Origin: Rahnella victoriana
GTDB taxonomy: Bacteria; Pseudomonadota; Gammaproteobacteria; Enterobacterales; Enterobacteriaceae
Direction of reading: 5' to 3'
Assembly: GCF_004330295.1 (NCBI RefSeq)
Contig: NZ_SJOJ01000035.1
Coordinates: 1-54,107, forward strand
Length of the DNA: 54,107 bases
Position 1 is the first letter of the stretch, and each line of letters opens with the position of its first letter. The notes under the pieces were generated by a model. The model was not told where the DNA came from. It saw nothing but the letters and a program-made list of their open reading frames with translations, and ran no database searches. Positions 34,383 through 44,257 of the stretch are shown piece by piece. The translations under genes were made by a program, and so were the position numbers.

Positions 34383-35519
34383 TTATGACGGCCGTTGATC
34401 CAGCCAGATGCCCATTTCTGTTAATGCCTGCTCAAGGTTCGCCCGGCCAAAGCCGATACGCAGAAAATCTTCCGGCACGGCGGTCAGTTCCGAGGCATAG
34501 GCCACGGAAGGGATCACCATCACGCCAGCCTGTTCCACCAGTTGTGTGGCAAAAGCTTGTGCGCCTTCCGCACCGGTATAACGCACAAACGCCAGCACCC
34601 CGGCCTTCGGCAGAGACAGCTGAAACAGATGCGGATACCGCGCCAGAAAAGTGGTCAGCAGGGTGAGCTGATGACGTGAACGCTGCATCACCCGTTCGAG
34701 GATCGGGGCGCGGGCATTCAGGGCAATCGTGGTGAGCATTTCACCGGGCAGGGCGTTGCAGATCGACAGATACTGCTTCATGCGCTCCAGTTCCCGCATC
34801 CACGCCTTATCCTGACACGCCACCCAGCCGATGCGCAGACCCGGCAAGCCGTAGGCTTTCGAGGTGACATTCAGCGAAATGCCGCGCTCATATATATCCG
34901 CCAGCTGTGGCAGCCGGTCCGCCGGATCAAACTCAGTCAGGCGATACACTTCGTCAGAGAAGATCCAGATCCCGCGCGCGCGGCACATGTCGACCAGTTC
35001 ATTGAGTTGCTGATGGCTGATCAGCGCGCCGGTCGGGTTATGCGGAAAGTTAATCACCAGCACTTTGGTTTCAGGGCGCAGGGCGGCGCGCACTTTTTCA
35101 GTGTTCAGCGCCCAGTCGTTGTTTTCATCGAGCGCCACGCCGGTGACGTCACAACGCGAGAGTGGCACGCTTTCCAGCGACTGATAATTGGGCGTAATGA
35201 CCACCGCGTGATCACCGGCGTTCAGCAGCATCTGGAAGCAGGCGTAAATCGCCTCGTCGGCTCCGGCAAAGCTGATGATGTCGTCAGGCGTGATGCGGTC
35301 GTAAGTGGTCGCGATGGCGGCCAGCAGTTCCGGCGTTCCGCGCAGCGGCGGGTAATCCAGCACGGCCTGCATAAATGGCGCGCGATGTGCTTCGCCCGCC
35401 AGCGCAAACAGCGTGTCGGTGCTCATCGATTCCGGATAGGACGAGGACAGCGGAAAGCGCACGGCGTGCTCAAGACGTGAGAGGTAGCTGATTAAACGAA
35501 AATCTTCAGGAAAAGCCAT
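34383..35519 (-). CDS. PLP-dependent aminotransferase (class I/II)
   Basis: 378 residues of fold-type I. The PLP lysine K221 (TSKAYGLPGLRIGW), N161 (FPHNPTG), D189 and Y192 (SDEVYR) and R229 are visible. I start at 35519 (MAFPED), where similarity begins. The open frame extends 62 codons into the permease gene on the same strand, without family similarity. It is the last gene of an operon with an ABC permease and a binding protein, so it likely acts on the imported amino acid. The substrate is not evident. Confidence 0.85.
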   Translation of the reverse strand: MAFPEDFRLISYLSRLEHAVRFPLSSSYPESMSTDTLFALAGEAHRAPFMQAVLDYPPLRGTPELLAAIATTYDRITPDDIISFAGADEAIYACFQMLLNAGDHAVVITPNYQSLESVPLSRCDVTGVALDENNDWALNTEKVRAALRPETKVLVINFPHNPTGALISHQQLNELVDMCRARGIWIFSDEVYRLTEFDPADRLPQLADIYERGISLNVTSKAYGLPGLRIGWVACQDKAWMRELERMKQYLSICNALPGEMLTTIALNARAPILERVMQRSRHQLTLLTTFLARYPHLFQLSLPKAGVLAFVRYTGAEGAQAFATQLVEQAGVMVIPSVAYASELTAVPEDFLRIGFGRANLEQALTEMGIWLDQRPS

Positions 35520-35545
35520 GACGTACCTGCGATAAAAGTCAGAAG

Positions 35546-36370
35546 TTAGCGGCGATGCCCCTGGGCAAAACGTCGCTCGAGACGGCTTTGCAACAGTTCC
35601 AGCACGATCGACATGATCCAGTAAATCGCGGCGGCGGTGGCCAGCATTTCCATATACCGGTAAGTGCTGCGCCCGTAGGATTGCGCCAGAAAATTGAGTT
35701 CCCACAATCCCATCAGCGACACCAGCGACGAATCTTTCAGCATCGAAATAAACATCGAACCGGCAGGAGGAATGATGATGCGCAGCGCCTGCGGGGCGGT
35801 GACATGTACCGCCACTGTCCAGCGCGACACGCCGAGCGCCAGCGCCGCTTCCTGCTGACCACGCGGCACCGACAACACGCCGCTGCGGATGGTTTCGGCC
35901 AGATACGCGCCGTAGTTCATCGACAGCGCAATGATCCCCGAGCTGAGCGCACCGAGCACAATGCCGAACTGCGGCAGCGCCAGATAGATAATCAGCACCT
36001 GAACCAGCAGCGGCGTACCGCGAAACAGCGAGGCGTAAAAGGTGGCGCAGCCGAACGCCAGCGCGTTACCGGACATACGGCCGAGCGCGGTGACCAGTCC
36101 GATCAGCAGACAGAAAAACATCGAGCAGGCGGTGATCATAATGGTCAGCGCCGCGCCCTGAATAAAACCGTCGGGCGACAGGCGCAGGCCGAGCAGGAAC
36201 GGCAGTTTCTGGCTGATCAGACTCCAGTCCAGCCCCATTTTGCTGAAGGTGCCGAGCAGCAGACTGAGCAGGATCAGCCACGTCAGCCCGGTTTTAAAGG
36301 TAAACGCGTGTGCGTGGTGCCAGCGCGCAGGCGTGTCCACCTTCGGCTGGCTGTCCGGCAGTTGCGGCAT
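35546..36370 (-). CDS. Polar amino acid ABC transporter permease
   Basis: A His/Glu-type permease (HisM/GlnP family) of 274 residues with a cytoplasmic N-terminus and about five membrane helices. The ATPase-contact EAA loop is present (ALALGVSRWTVAVHVTAPQALRIIIPP). Its start overlaps the binding-protein stop by one base (TGATG), indicating translational coupling. No ATPase gene is present in this operon, so the energising subunit must come from another locus. Confidence 0.9.
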   Translation of the reverse strand: MPQLPDSQPKVDTPARWHHAHAFTFKTGLTWLILLSLLLGTFSKMGLDWSLISQKLPFLLGLRLSPDGFIQGAALTIMITACSMFFCLLIGLVTALGRMSGNALAFGCATFYASLFRGTPLLVQVLIIYLALPQFGIVLGALSSGIIALSMNYGAYLAETIRSGVLSVPRGQQEAALALGVSRWTVAVHVTAPQALRIIIPPAGSMFISMLKDSSLVSLMGLWELNFLAQSYGRSTYRYMEMLATAAAIYWIMSIVLELLQSRLERRFAQGHRR

Positions 36371-37188
36371 CAGGGAACCTCGTGCGTAATATCTTCACCC
36401 AGCCAGTGCTGCGAGATTTTTGCCAGCGTGCCGTCGTCGCGCAGCGATTTCAGGGTGTCCGCCACTTTTTTATCCCATTCGGCATCGCCCTTGTCGGTCG
36501 CTATCCAGTTCGGTTCGGCATACAGTTCGGTGACGATTTTAAATACCGGCGCACGTTTGATGCGGGCGTTGGCGGTGGCGAGATCGGACACCACGCCGTC
36601 GAGGCGGACACCCGGCCCGAGCGCCAGATTCTGGAACGCCACTTCTTCGTCACTCGGAATGACCTGCACGTTATCAAACGGGAAGACGATCGGTTTGCTG
36701 CCGGGGATCACCAGCGTTTTTTGCAGGTAAGTTTCGTAAGTCGAACCGATACCGACGCCGATCTTTTTATTGCTGAGATCGGCGGCCGATTTGATGCTGT
36801 CGTCTTTCTTATTGACCACCAGCACCGCCGGAGAGTTGTAATACGGCGTCGGGAAATCCAGCACTTTGGCGCGCTCGGTATTCGGCGTCATCGAGCAGAT
36901 ACAGGTGTCCCAGCGCCCCTGCCATTTGCCGCCGACGATGGTTTCCCAGCCCGGCGCGATCAGTTCCAGCTTCACGCCCATGCGCTGCGCCACGGCTTTC
37001 GCCACATCCACGTCAAAACCGGCCAGCTGATTATTGTCATCAATAAAACCGAACGGCGGATAGTCGTTGACGATGGCATTACGCAGCACGCCGGTTTTGG
37101 TCACGCGATCCAGCGTGGTACCGGCAAACGAGGCGGCGGAAAACAGCGTGGCGGCAAGGAGAGTCACAGCAACAAACGGAGTGCGCAT
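36370..37188 (-). CDS. Amino acid ABC transporter binding protein
   Basis: A periplasmic family-3 solute-binding protein of 272 residues. The signal peptide runs to about residue 22 (SAASFA). The mature chain shows the typical GVLRNAIVNDYPPFGFID and LAGFDVDVAKAVAQRMG blocks. I use the ATG at 37188, preceded by AAGGA; a TTG two codons upstream is less likely. It heads the operon and lies downstream of a possible MetJ operator, which would fit a methionine-related ligand. Ligand identity is inference. Confidence 0.9.
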   Translation of the reverse strand: MRTPFVAVTLLAATLFSAASFAGTTLDRVTKTGVLRNAIVNDYPPFGFIDDNNQLAGFDVDVAKAVAQRMGVKLELIAPGWETIVGGKWQGRWDTCICSMTPNTERAKVLDFPTPYYNSPAVLVVNKKDDSIKSAADLSNKKIGVGIGSTYETYLQKTLVIPGSKPIVFPFDNVQVIPSDEEVAFQNLALGPGVRLDGVVSDLATANARIKRAPVFKIVTELYAEPNWIATDKGDAEWDKKVADTLKSLRDDGTLAKISQHWLGEDITHEVP

Positions 37189-37251
37189 AAACAAAGTTTC
37201 CTTAAACGTAACCAGAATGGGGAAATATTGTAAAAACCTACACTAAGTTTT

Positions 37252-37267
37252 AGACGTATAGAAGTCT
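37252..37267 (-). promoter_or_regulatory. Possible MetJ operator (two adjacent met boxes)
   Basis: AGACGTAT and AGAAGTCT lie head to tail and match the 8-bp met box AGACGTCT at 6 and 7 positions. Two adjacent boxes are the minimum MetJ site. The flanking TTTAGAC/GTCTAAA makes a 7-bp inverted repeat. The site lies 64 bases before the binding-protein start. Confidence 0.5.
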
Positions 37268-37349
37268 AAATTCCGGGTTTTCAGACTTACAGTGAACTCT
37301 GCGGAAAATCCCCCTCATGGCAGCGCATTACTTCAAACCCGCCCTCCTG

Positions 37350-38009
37350 CTAACTGAGTAATCCGGCGCCGACGTTAATCGACAGCCCGAGAATGGCCAG
37401 ATTAAACACGAAGGAAATCACCGACTGCAGCAGCGCGATCTGCCGCATGTCGGTGGTGCCGGTCGCCACGTCAGCGGTCTGCGACGCCACGGCGATGGTG
37501 AACGAGAAATACAGGAAATCCCAGTAACCCGGCGCGTCCGGCTTTTCGGGGAAGATCATCGGCGTCACGTCTTTGCTGCGCCGCAGGTAATGATGATGGG
37601 CGTAATGCATGGCGAAAGAGGTCGGCAGCAGCGCCCAGGAGGCAATCAGCGTCGTGGCGGTCAGCAGAATATGTAAGCCTTTGGCGGTGCCGGTCAGCGT
37701 CTTGAGCGAACCCAGTTCCAGCAGGATCGCCAGTATGCTCACCAGACAGGTGATGGTCACCAGCGTCAGCACCAGCGTGGCGCTTTCATCCTGCGTTTTG
37801 GCGATATGCGGGATATCTTTCGCCTCCGTGCGCAACATGCGAAACCACAGAAAAAACAGGTACAGCCAGGCCAGCACATTCCAGCCAATCATCAGGCGCT
37901 GCAACACGCCCAGATGGCCGGGAAGGGCAAAAAAGCACAGCAGTCCGGCAACGAGGGAAATCAGTAACCGGCTCCGGCCATGAAAAGAGTGAAGCAGGGA
38001 AAAACGCAT
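37350..38009 (-). CDS. DUF1345 family membrane protein
   Basis: 219 residues with five to six predicted membrane segments. The DUF1345 signature region is near the C-terminus (YWDFLYFSFTIAVASQTADVAT). The function of the family is unknown. The ATG at 38009 follows AGGTG; a GTG four codons earlier is an alternative. It stands alone, divergent from the next gene. Confidence 0.85.
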   Translation of the reverse strand: MRFSLLHSFHGRSRLLISLVAGLLCFFALPGHLGVLQRLMIGWNVLAWLYLFFLWFRMLRTEAKDIPHIAKTQDESATLVLTLVTITCLVSILAILLELGSLKTLTGTAKGLHILLTATTLIASWALLPTSFAMHYAHHHYLRRSKDVTPMIFPEKPDAPGYWDFLYFSFTIAVASQTADVATGTTDMRQIALLQSVISFVFNLAILGLSINVGAGLLS

Positions 38010-38114
38010 GGTGTCAGGCACCTGGCAAAAAGAAACGGATAACCTAACTGTAGACGCTGGCCGTCAGGGGGATGCGCAATTTCTTCCAATACCCGATCCT
38101 GCGGGAGTGATGTA

Positions 38115-39443
38115 GTGAACCCTCTCCATTGCGCTCAAGGGTTTGACACTATGTTTACAACGTCATTTTGGCCAGCCGCGGCGGCATATCAGGTTTCAAT
38201 GATGGATCTGGATGCCCCGGAAAATTTAAATCCCAAAGCTTTGCAAACTATTCATTACTGCCTGCGCCTGACCGAAGCCATCAACCAGCTGGAAGCGGCC
38301 TGCGAAAGCCGTTTGCTGGAAGCACTGCGTGAAGAGATGTCGATTCAGTGTTTCCGTCTGGCACCGATGTTTGACGATCCTGATACCCGGCGTGGACTGT
38401 TTTTACGGGCGGAAATTCTGGCGGATGACAGTTGCGGAAAAACAGTTCTGCCGCAAATTGCCGGTCTGAATGAACAGCAACTGGTGCTGGGCATTGGCAA
38501 TACCTCGACGTGGGTCGGAAAATCGAAACAGAGCTTTTATTCCTCGTGGTTTGGCGAGCCGGCGCCTGTGTTGCAGGAAATCTCCGATGTGATGGACAGC
38601 CTGTTCCCGGAAAGCCTGCTGTATCTGCAAAAGGAAATTTCTGCCGATTTACTGGCGATGCCGGGCTGCGCGTACAAAATCATCAACCTGTTCGGCATTG
38701 CCGGAGAGGCCAATACCTATCCCAAACATTTTGCCTATTTCTTCCCGGAAGACGAGGGGCTGAAGTATTCACCGGTCAAACGCACGGTGGTGTTCGCCAA
38801 CACCTATCTGCAGCTGTTTGAACTGTTCTCGCGTAATGAAGCGATAAAAATGGGCTGGGCAGACGACGCCCTGCCGGACTGCCATACCTGCCAGCGTTAT
38901 CTGATCGCCTGGTTCCGCGGGCACGATCTCGGGCACTCGCTGGTGCGTAACGAAAACGTCTTCCCGAAAATCAGCAAGATAGATCGCTGGGGATCGATGA
39001 TGGTGCAGGAAGCGCTGGCCGATCAGTTTGGCCTGCTGATGTGCCTGACGCCGCAGGTGGCCGGGGGGTTGCAGCTCGACCCTACCGTGCTGGCGCGGAT
39101 CTACTTCCTGGAAATGCTGCGCTACCTGCGCCGGGGTCCGGCGAGTTATCCGGATGCCGGTGCCGCGTGGATCCAGTTCAATTATTTGCGCGAGCACGGC
39201 TGCATTGAACTGTCGGCGGAGTCGGTGGTTTTCCATCCTGAACTGTTCTGCCGGCAAATGGCCGACCTCACCCGTCTGATGAGTGAGGAACTGCTGGGCG
39301 GCGATGCGGATCGCGCGCAGGCGTTCATGCTGCAACATTGCCCGCACAACAACCCGGAAGATGTGGCGATCCTGATGGCCCGCCTTGGCACCACCAACGA
39401 CATGATTGAATACAACCAGTTAATTAAGAGAGTCCCGTTATGA
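38115..39443 (+). CDS. Unknown protein with HDxxH...ExxxD pattern
   Basis: 442 residues, soluble, not assigned to a family I can name. The most striking segment is RGHDLGHSLV (H270, H274) followed 25 residues later by QEALADQFGLL (E299, D303). This spacing recalls gluzincin metallopeptidases and the M49 type (HELLGH...EECRAE), but with Asp replacing the usual catalytic Glu. Many conserved-looking cysteines and aromatic residues are present. I accept the GTG at 38115 because GGGAG lies seven bases before it; an ATG at 38151 is an alternative. Its stop overlaps the LysE gene (ATGA), so it may make or process the exported compound. Confidence 0.75.
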   Translation: MNPLHCAQGFDTMFTTSFWPAAAAYQVSMMDLDAPENLNPKALQTIHYCLRLTEAINQLEAACESRLLEALREEMSIQCFRLAPMFDDPDTRRGLFLRAEILADDSCGKTVLPQIAGLNEQQLVLGIGNTSTWVGKSKQSFYSSWFGEPAPVLQEISDVMDSLFPESLLYLQKEISADLLAMPGCAYKIINLFGIAGEANTYPKHFAYFFPEDEGLKYSPVKRTVVFANTYLQLFELFSRNEAIKMGWADDALPDCHTCQRYLIAWFRGHDLGHSLVRNENVFPKISKIDRWGSMMVQEALADQFGLLMCLTPQVAGGLQLDPTVLARIYFLEMLRYLRRGPASYPDAGAAWIQFNYLREHGCIELSAESVVFHPELFCRQMADLTRLMSEELLGGDADRAQAFMLQHCPHNNPEDVAILMARLGTTNDMIEYNQLIKRVPL

Positions 39444-40075
39444 TGCCGTTTTCAAATGGATTTTTGCTCAGCCTGTCGCTGTGTCTGGATATAGGGATTG
39501 CCAACATCGCCATGATGACGCTGGCGATGCAACGGGGGTATTTTCACGGTTTCTGGCTGGGGATTGGCACCTGCATCGGCGATCTGATCTATGCGGTGCT
39601 GGCGCTGGCCGGGATGACGATTTTGCTGCAATACCAGAGTGTGCGCTGGGTGTTGTGGGTCGGCGGCTCGCTGATGCTGATGTGGTTTACCTACAAAATG
39701 ATCCGTGCGGCGCTGGCACCGGCGGAAGATCTGCAAACCGGTGACAACGCGCAGCCGCGTTCGGTGATCCGCAATTTCGGTCGCGGCGTCCTGCTGGCCA
39801 TGTCGTCTCCGACCGCCATTTTGTGGTTTGCGGCGGTCGGCGGCGCGCTGATTTCCCGTATGGGACAGGGCGGGCCGGTGGTGGCGTCGTGGTTCCTCAG
39901 CGGCTTCTTTATCGCCGGAGTGTTCTGGACCGTGGTGATCTGTTCGGTGGGCAGCCTCGGCGGCAAAATGCTCGGCACCAAAATGCTAAAATACTCCTAC
40001 GTGGCTTCGGCGGTGATCTTCTCGTACTTTGCGTTGTACGTGGTGATCACCGGTTACCGCGAGTTCATCGTATAA
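39440..40075 (+). CDS. LysE-family amino acid exporter
   Basis: An inner-membrane exporter of 211 residues with about six helices and the LysE/RhtB pattern (LDIGIANIAMMTLAMQRGY, GIGTCIGDLIYAVLA, SSPTAILWFAAVGG). The start overlaps the preceding gene by four bases. It converges with an AraC regulator, overlapping its end by 11 bases. The substrate is unknown and probably linked to the upstream unknown protein. Confidence 0.88.
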   Translation: MMPFSNGFLLSLSLCLDIGIANIAMMTLAMQRGYFHGFWLGIGTCIGDLIYAVLALAGMTILLQYQSVRWVLWVGGSLMLMWFTYKMIRAALAPAEDLQTGDNAQPRSVIRNFGRGVLLAMSSPTAILWFAAVGGALISRMGQGGPVVASWFLSGFFIAGVFWTVVICSVGSLGGKMLGTKMLKYSYVASAVIFSYFALYVVITGYREFIV

Positions 40076-40880
40076 CCGGCTGGCTCAGGGATGACGAGGC
40101 GTGGAGCGACAGGGAATAGAGGTGGGGCGTGATCCCCATCATTTTACGGAAAGTATTAATAAAGTGGCTCTGATCGTAAAAGCCGAGACTGATCGCCACA
40201 TCCAGCGCGTTATTGTTTTTGCGCAGCTGATTACGGGCTTCCAGTAAACGCAGTTGCATATGGTATTGCAGCGGCGGCATACCGATATGCTGGCGGAAAA
40301 GGCGGACAAAGTGGAATTTGCTCAGTCCGCTGATTTGCGCCAGCGTGTCGAGATGGATTTTCCGCGTCAGATGGTCGCGCATAAAATCCAGCGCCAGCGT
40401 AATTGGCCGCAAAGACTGTTCCTGCTCCCTCGCCGGTTCTTCCAGCAATGCACCCAGCAGCCACAACAGATTCTGCTCCTGATCGTCATCGTTCAGCGTG
40501 CGTTTGTAATGACACAGCGCGGAAAACAATGCCGGATTGCTGAGCACGCCTTCGGTGAGCACCGGCGCGCAGTGATCGGAACGCAGATTGTGATCGACCG
40601 ACACCTGACGCAGTAAAGACTGCGGAATATGCACGCTGAGGAATTCCACTTTGTCGTTACCGAACAGCGAAGACTGAATGGTACCCGGATTATAAATGGT
40701 GATGTCACCGCCGCGCACCAGCCCGGTTTTGCCGTGCAGCCAGATTTCTTCCGTGCCGGTCAGATTGGCACTGATGACGTATTCATCGTGAGTGTGACGC
40801 GGGAATGAGGAATTGCTCGCGGTCAGATGCGAGCATTCAATGTCATTTGCCATCGTCCATTCAGAAATAGAAAGAGACAC
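40065..40880 (-). CDS. AraC-family transcriptional regulator
   Basis: 271 residues. An N-terminal cupin sensing domain (about 15-100; SFPRHTHDEYVISANLTG) is followed by two AraC helix-turn-helix motifs (165-260; LDTLAQISGLSKFHFVRLF and DVAISLGFYDQSHFINTFRK). This type is often paired with LysE exporters. The start is GTG at 40880 with GGGG upstream; an ATG at 40853 is possible. It may control the exporter operon, plaP, or both. Confidence 0.87.
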   Translation of the reverse strand: MSLSISEWTMANDIECSHLTASNSSFPRHTHDEYVISANLTGTEEIWLHGKTGLVRGGDITIYNPGTIQSSLFGNDKVEFLSVHIPQSLLRQVSVDHNLRSDHCAPVLTEGVLSNPALFSALCHYKRTLNDDDQEQNLLWLLGALLEEPAREQEQSLRPITLALDFMRDHLTRKIHLDTLAQISGLSKFHFVRLFRQHIGMPPLQYHMQLRLLEARNQLRKNNNALDVAISLGFYDQSHFINTFRKMMGITPHLYSLSLHASSSLSQPVIR

Positions 40881-41488
40881 ATTACACCCCGAAAATCATT
40901 GCTGCGCTGAAAAAGGGACTGCATAGGTTTTTCTTATGTAAAATTTATAGCACAAAATGTTAACAACAAAAGCGAGGAAAATTCATCTTCAACTCAACAG
41001 GCTGGGATTTTCAGAATTTGCCCATAAGGCAATGCTGACGCAGGTAAAGATCGGGGCACGCTCTGAATGTTAAATAACAGGCGCAGTCGTTATTTTCAGA
41101 AACGCATTACCGATATTTTATAACGGGAATGACGGCTCATTCATTTTTGTTTTACAGGATAAAAACAATTAACAAAACGATCACGAAACCTTTTTGGCAA
41201 TACGTGCTCGTTTTTGCTGACTATTTTATTTATTGCCTGCATTTATTCTTACCTGGCTTGTCAATTCCCTACTTAATAAGGCAAAATATGCGCCCCGCAA
41301 AACGGGGAATTACCCGCTATTACTTCATTGACGAAGCCTTTCTTCGTACAAGAAAACATTCAAAAACAGAGGCCGGGCACAGTACCGGATAGATATTTAC
41401 TTTAAATACCGACAGACATGTCGCGAGGAAACATCAATGGTGCAGCACTCTTTTTATGCGGCGAATTCCGTCATGGGACATCAACATC
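40881..41488. other. Intergenic region before plaP, no gene accepted
   Basis: 608 AT-rich bases between the AraC gene and plaP. An 87-codon frame at 41129-41392 has poor composition and no ribosome site. The region should hold divergent promoters and a long plaP leader. I see no clear operator. Confidence 0.5.
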
Positions 41489-42850
41489 ATGTCGGATAAT
41501 CTCGTCACAGGGTCCTCTTCCCGCGTGGAATTACGTAAAAGTCTTACGCTGATTCCGGTTGTCATGATAGGTCTGGCCTATATGCAACCCATGACACTGT
41601 TCGATACGTTCGGTATTGTCTCCGGCCTGACTGACGGCCATGTGCCGACGGCGTATGCCTTTGCGCTGATCGCCGTGCTGTTTACCGCCCTGAGTTACGG
41701 CAAGCTGGTACGCCGCTATCCTTCGGCAGGTTCCGCCTATACCTACGCGCAAAAAGCCATTCATCCGGTGGTGGGTTTTATGGTCGGCTGGTCGTCGCTG
41801 CTCGATTATCTGTTCGCGCCGATGATCAACATCCTGCTGGCGAAAATCTATTTTGAAGCGCTGGTGCCGTCGGTGCCGTCGTGGATATTTGTGGTCGTGC
41901 TGGTTGGCTTTATGACGCTGTCAAATTTGCGCAGCATCAAAACCGTCGCCAACATTAATACGCTGGTGGTGGTGCTGCAGATTGTGCTGATCACGGTGAT
42001 CACCGGCATGGTGATTTATGGCGTTGATCACGGCACCGGTTACGGCACGCTGACCAGCACCAAACCATTCTGGGGTGAAAATGCCCATACCGTGCCGATG
42101 ATTACCGGCGCGACCATTCTGTGTTTCTCATTTACCGGTTTTGACGGTATCAGTAATTTATCGGAAGAAACCAAAGACGCAGAACGGGTGATCCCGCGGG
42201 CGATATTCCTGACGGCCTTAATCGGCGGTGTGATATTTATTGCCGCGACCTATTTCCTGCAACTGTATTTCCCGGATATCTCCAGCTTTAAAGATCCGGA
42301 TGCCTCACAGCCGGAAATCATGTTGCAGGTGGCGGGCAGGGCGTTCCAGTTTGGCGCGCTGATTTTCTCCAGCATCACCGTGCTGGCCTCCGGCATGGCG
42401 GCGCACGCGGGCGTTTCCCGCCTGATGTATGTGATGGGGCGCGACGGTGTATTCCCGAAACGTTTCTTCGGCTATATCCATCCGAAATGGCGTACGCCGT
42501 CTTTCAACGTGCTGCTGGTCGGTGCGATTGCCCTGATGGCGATTAACTTTGATCTGGTTACCGCCACGGCGCTGATTAACTTCGGTGCGCTGGTGGCCTT
42601 TACCTTCGTGAACCTGTCGGTGATTTCGCAGTTCTGGATCCGCGAGAAGCGCAACAAAACGCTGCTCGACCATATCCAGTATCTGCTGCTGCCGCTGTGT
42701 GGCGCGCTGACCGTCGGCGCTTTGTGGGTGAATCTGGAAGAAGGATCGATGGTGCTCGGGCTTATCTGGGGCGCAATCGGCTTTATCTATCTGGCCTGCA
42801 TGACCAAAAGTTTCCGCAATCCGGTACCGCAATACGAAGACGTGGCGTAA
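41489..42850 (+). CDS. plaP: Putrescine importer PlaP
   Basis: An APC-superfamily proton-driven putrescine importer of the inner membrane, 453 residues against 452 in E. coli. Long blocks match PlaP (YeeF) rather than PuuP, including [18 protein letters not shown] and the exact C-terminus [14 protein letters not shown]. In E. coli it is a low-affinity importer needed for putrescine-dependent surface motility. I start at 41489 (MSDNLV) on similarity; the open frame extends eleven codons upstream. A terminator follows. Confidence 0.94.
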   Translation: MSDNLVTGSSSRVELRKSLTLIPVVMIGLAYMQPMTLFDTFGIVSGLTDGHVPTAYAFALIAVLFTALSYGKLVRRYPSAGSAYTYAQKAIHPVVGFMVGWSSLLDYLFAPMINILLAKIYFEALVPSVPSWIFVVVLVGFMTLSNLRSIKTVANINTLVVVLQIVLITVITGMVIYGVDHGTGYGTLTSTKPFWGENAHTVPMITGATILCFSFTGFDGISNLSEETKDAERVIPRAIFLTALIGGVIFIAATYFLQLYFPDISSFKDPDASQPEIMLQVAGRAFQFGALIFSSITVLASGMAAHAGVSRLMYVMGRDGVFPKRFFGYIHPKWRTPSFNVLLVGAIALMAINFDLVTATALINFGALVAFTFVNLSVISQFWIREKRNKTLLDHIQYLLLPLCGALTVGALWVNLEEGSMVLGLIWGAIGFIYLACMTKSFRNPVPQYEDVA

Positions 42851-42864
42851 CGCGTTGTTGCTCT

Positions 42865-42906
42865 AAAAATGGCTCCTGCGGCATTATCCTGCGGGAGCCA
42901 TTTTTG
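42865..42906 (+). terminator. Intrinsic terminator of plaP
   Basis: AAAAATGGCTCC pairs with GGAGCCATTTTT around a 16-18-base loop that contains further CTGC/GCGG complementarity. A T-rich tail follows. Confidence 0.85.
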
Positions 42907-42984
42907 TTGATGCCATACATGTCAGGCTGACCCAGGGCGGATCCACATTCAGGAAAATAATGGGTAGCGTGGAGAAGAAACTCA

Positions 42985-43239
42985 ATGCCGCGTAATAACA
43001 GTTTTATACGCTTTATCCGCGGCTTACTCCGTATCGCCTCTACGATCCTCACCTTTACTCTTCATCATGCTTTTGAAGCACTTATCGGCCCGCTGATCGT
43101 TATTGGCTCAATACTTTGCATCATGCTTTTTGAACCCTGGCCGATGAAGTTTATCTCTATGGGGCTATGGCTGGTGTTTCTCTATTTACTCTCTAAAGCG
43201 ATTGATAAGCTTACACATAAAGATAAGCATAATAATTAA
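42985..43239 (+). CDS. Small hypothetical membrane protein
   Basis: 84 residues with two likely membrane helices (about 32-49, and 56-71 after EPWP) between basic ends (RFIRGLLR and KLTHKDKHNN). A GGAGAAG ribosome site lies before the ATG. No family is recognised. The hydrophobic pattern and ribosome site support a real gene. It converges with the efflux operon. Confidence 0.6.
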   Translation: MPRNNSFIRFIRGLLRIASTILTFTLHHAFEALIGPLIVIGSILCIMLFEPWPMKFISMGLWLVFLYLLSKAIDKLTHKDKHNN

Positions 43240-43291
43240 CGCACCCTTTTTTGTTTGCCCTCAACCGCAAGGCGGGTTTGTTAATGCTTTA

Positions 43292-44257
43292 TCAAAACGT
43301 AATCAGCTTCTTCGTTATTTTATTCTTCAGCAGCAACATGGAAGACAGCACTGAAAGCAGGAAGGTCAGCAGGATGACGAACAGTTTGGCGGTCAGGGAA
43401 TTGATCGGGATCCACTGGATCAATAAATTGAACACGGTGTAGTGCAGGATATACACGCCGGTCATGGTTTTACCCAGTGAGCTGACCATCTCGCCGACCG
43501 GCAAACGCGTGGCATCCTGTTTGACGCCGTTGGCCGCGATAATGATCAATACCACCAGAATATAAACCTGCGAGCCGGTCAGGATAAAGCTGTTGCGCTC
43601 GACGTTGAAGATGGAAAAGAAGAAATACTTTTCGTAATACCAGGTGAAAACATACACAAAGGGAATGGCGATGGCGGCGATTTTTGCCACCCGCGGGCGG
43701 CCATACAGCGCGGAAACCACCGGGTCATACAGCAACTGACCGGTTAGGTAAAACAGGATCCATGTCCAGATACGGAACTGTGCGGGCGTCGAAAAACTTT
43801 TACTCTCCGTGTAATAGATCGCCAGCAGATCGTAGGCATACGAGAAAATCAGCAGCCCGGCGATCAGCATCGCCAGAACAATGCGCCTTTTTGCCAGCCA
43901 GTCGACCACCGGATGAAAGGTGTAAATGATCACCAGTGAAAACATAAACCACGGCTGGATCAGATAGCCTTTCTGATAGGGACTCCATAAGTAATAAATG
44001 GAAAACCAGAAAATGAAGATGGTCAGGATGCCGCGTATTTTCTTCAGTTGCCATTCTGATGTGTGCTGCGAACCGGCATCCATATAGCCGGTCACCACGA
44101 AAAACAGCGGCGTGGCGATGGTGGAAATAAAGGTCAGAAACGCCAGAATACTGTCGTGATTGTAATTGTAATTATCGTAGGTGTTATAAACGGTAAAAAA
44201 GGTCACGGCGGTCAGGCAGCCGAGCGTTTTAATAATGTTCAGTCCCGTTGTGTTCAT
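43292..44257 (-). CDS. Acyltransferase-3-like membrane protein
   Basis: 321 residues with about ten membrane helices in the pattern of the acyltransferase 3 (OafA/WecH) family: IATPLFFVVTGYM, the LYDPVV region, and GVYILHY near the C-terminus. The family's first helix usually carries a catalytic His (as in VVMIH). Here the matching stretch reads TFFTVYN, with no His. It may therefore be inactive or use other residues. Its start overlaps the efflux pump stop (ATGA), so it is translated with the pump. Confidence 0.75.
   Translation of the reverse strand: MNTTGLNIIKTLGCLTAVTFFTVYNTYDNYNYNHDSILAFLTFISTIATPLFFVVTGYMDAGSQHTSEWQLKKIRGILTIFIFWFSIYYLWSPYQKGYLIQPWFMFSLVIIYTFHPVVDWLAKRRIVLAMLIAGLLIFSYAYDLLAIYYTESKSFSTPAQFRIWTWILFYLTGQLLYDPVVSALYGRPRVAKIAAIAIPFVYVFTWYYEKYFFFSIFNVERNSFILTGSQVYILVVLIIIAANGVKQDATRLPVGEMVSSLGKTMTGVYILHYTVFNLLIQWIPINSLTAKLFVILLTFLLSVLSSMLLLKNKITKKLITF

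Noticed and set aside
41129-41392. 87-codon frame upstream of plaP
   Set aside because: GGGA directly abuts the start codon, and the AT-driven composition is not protein-like.
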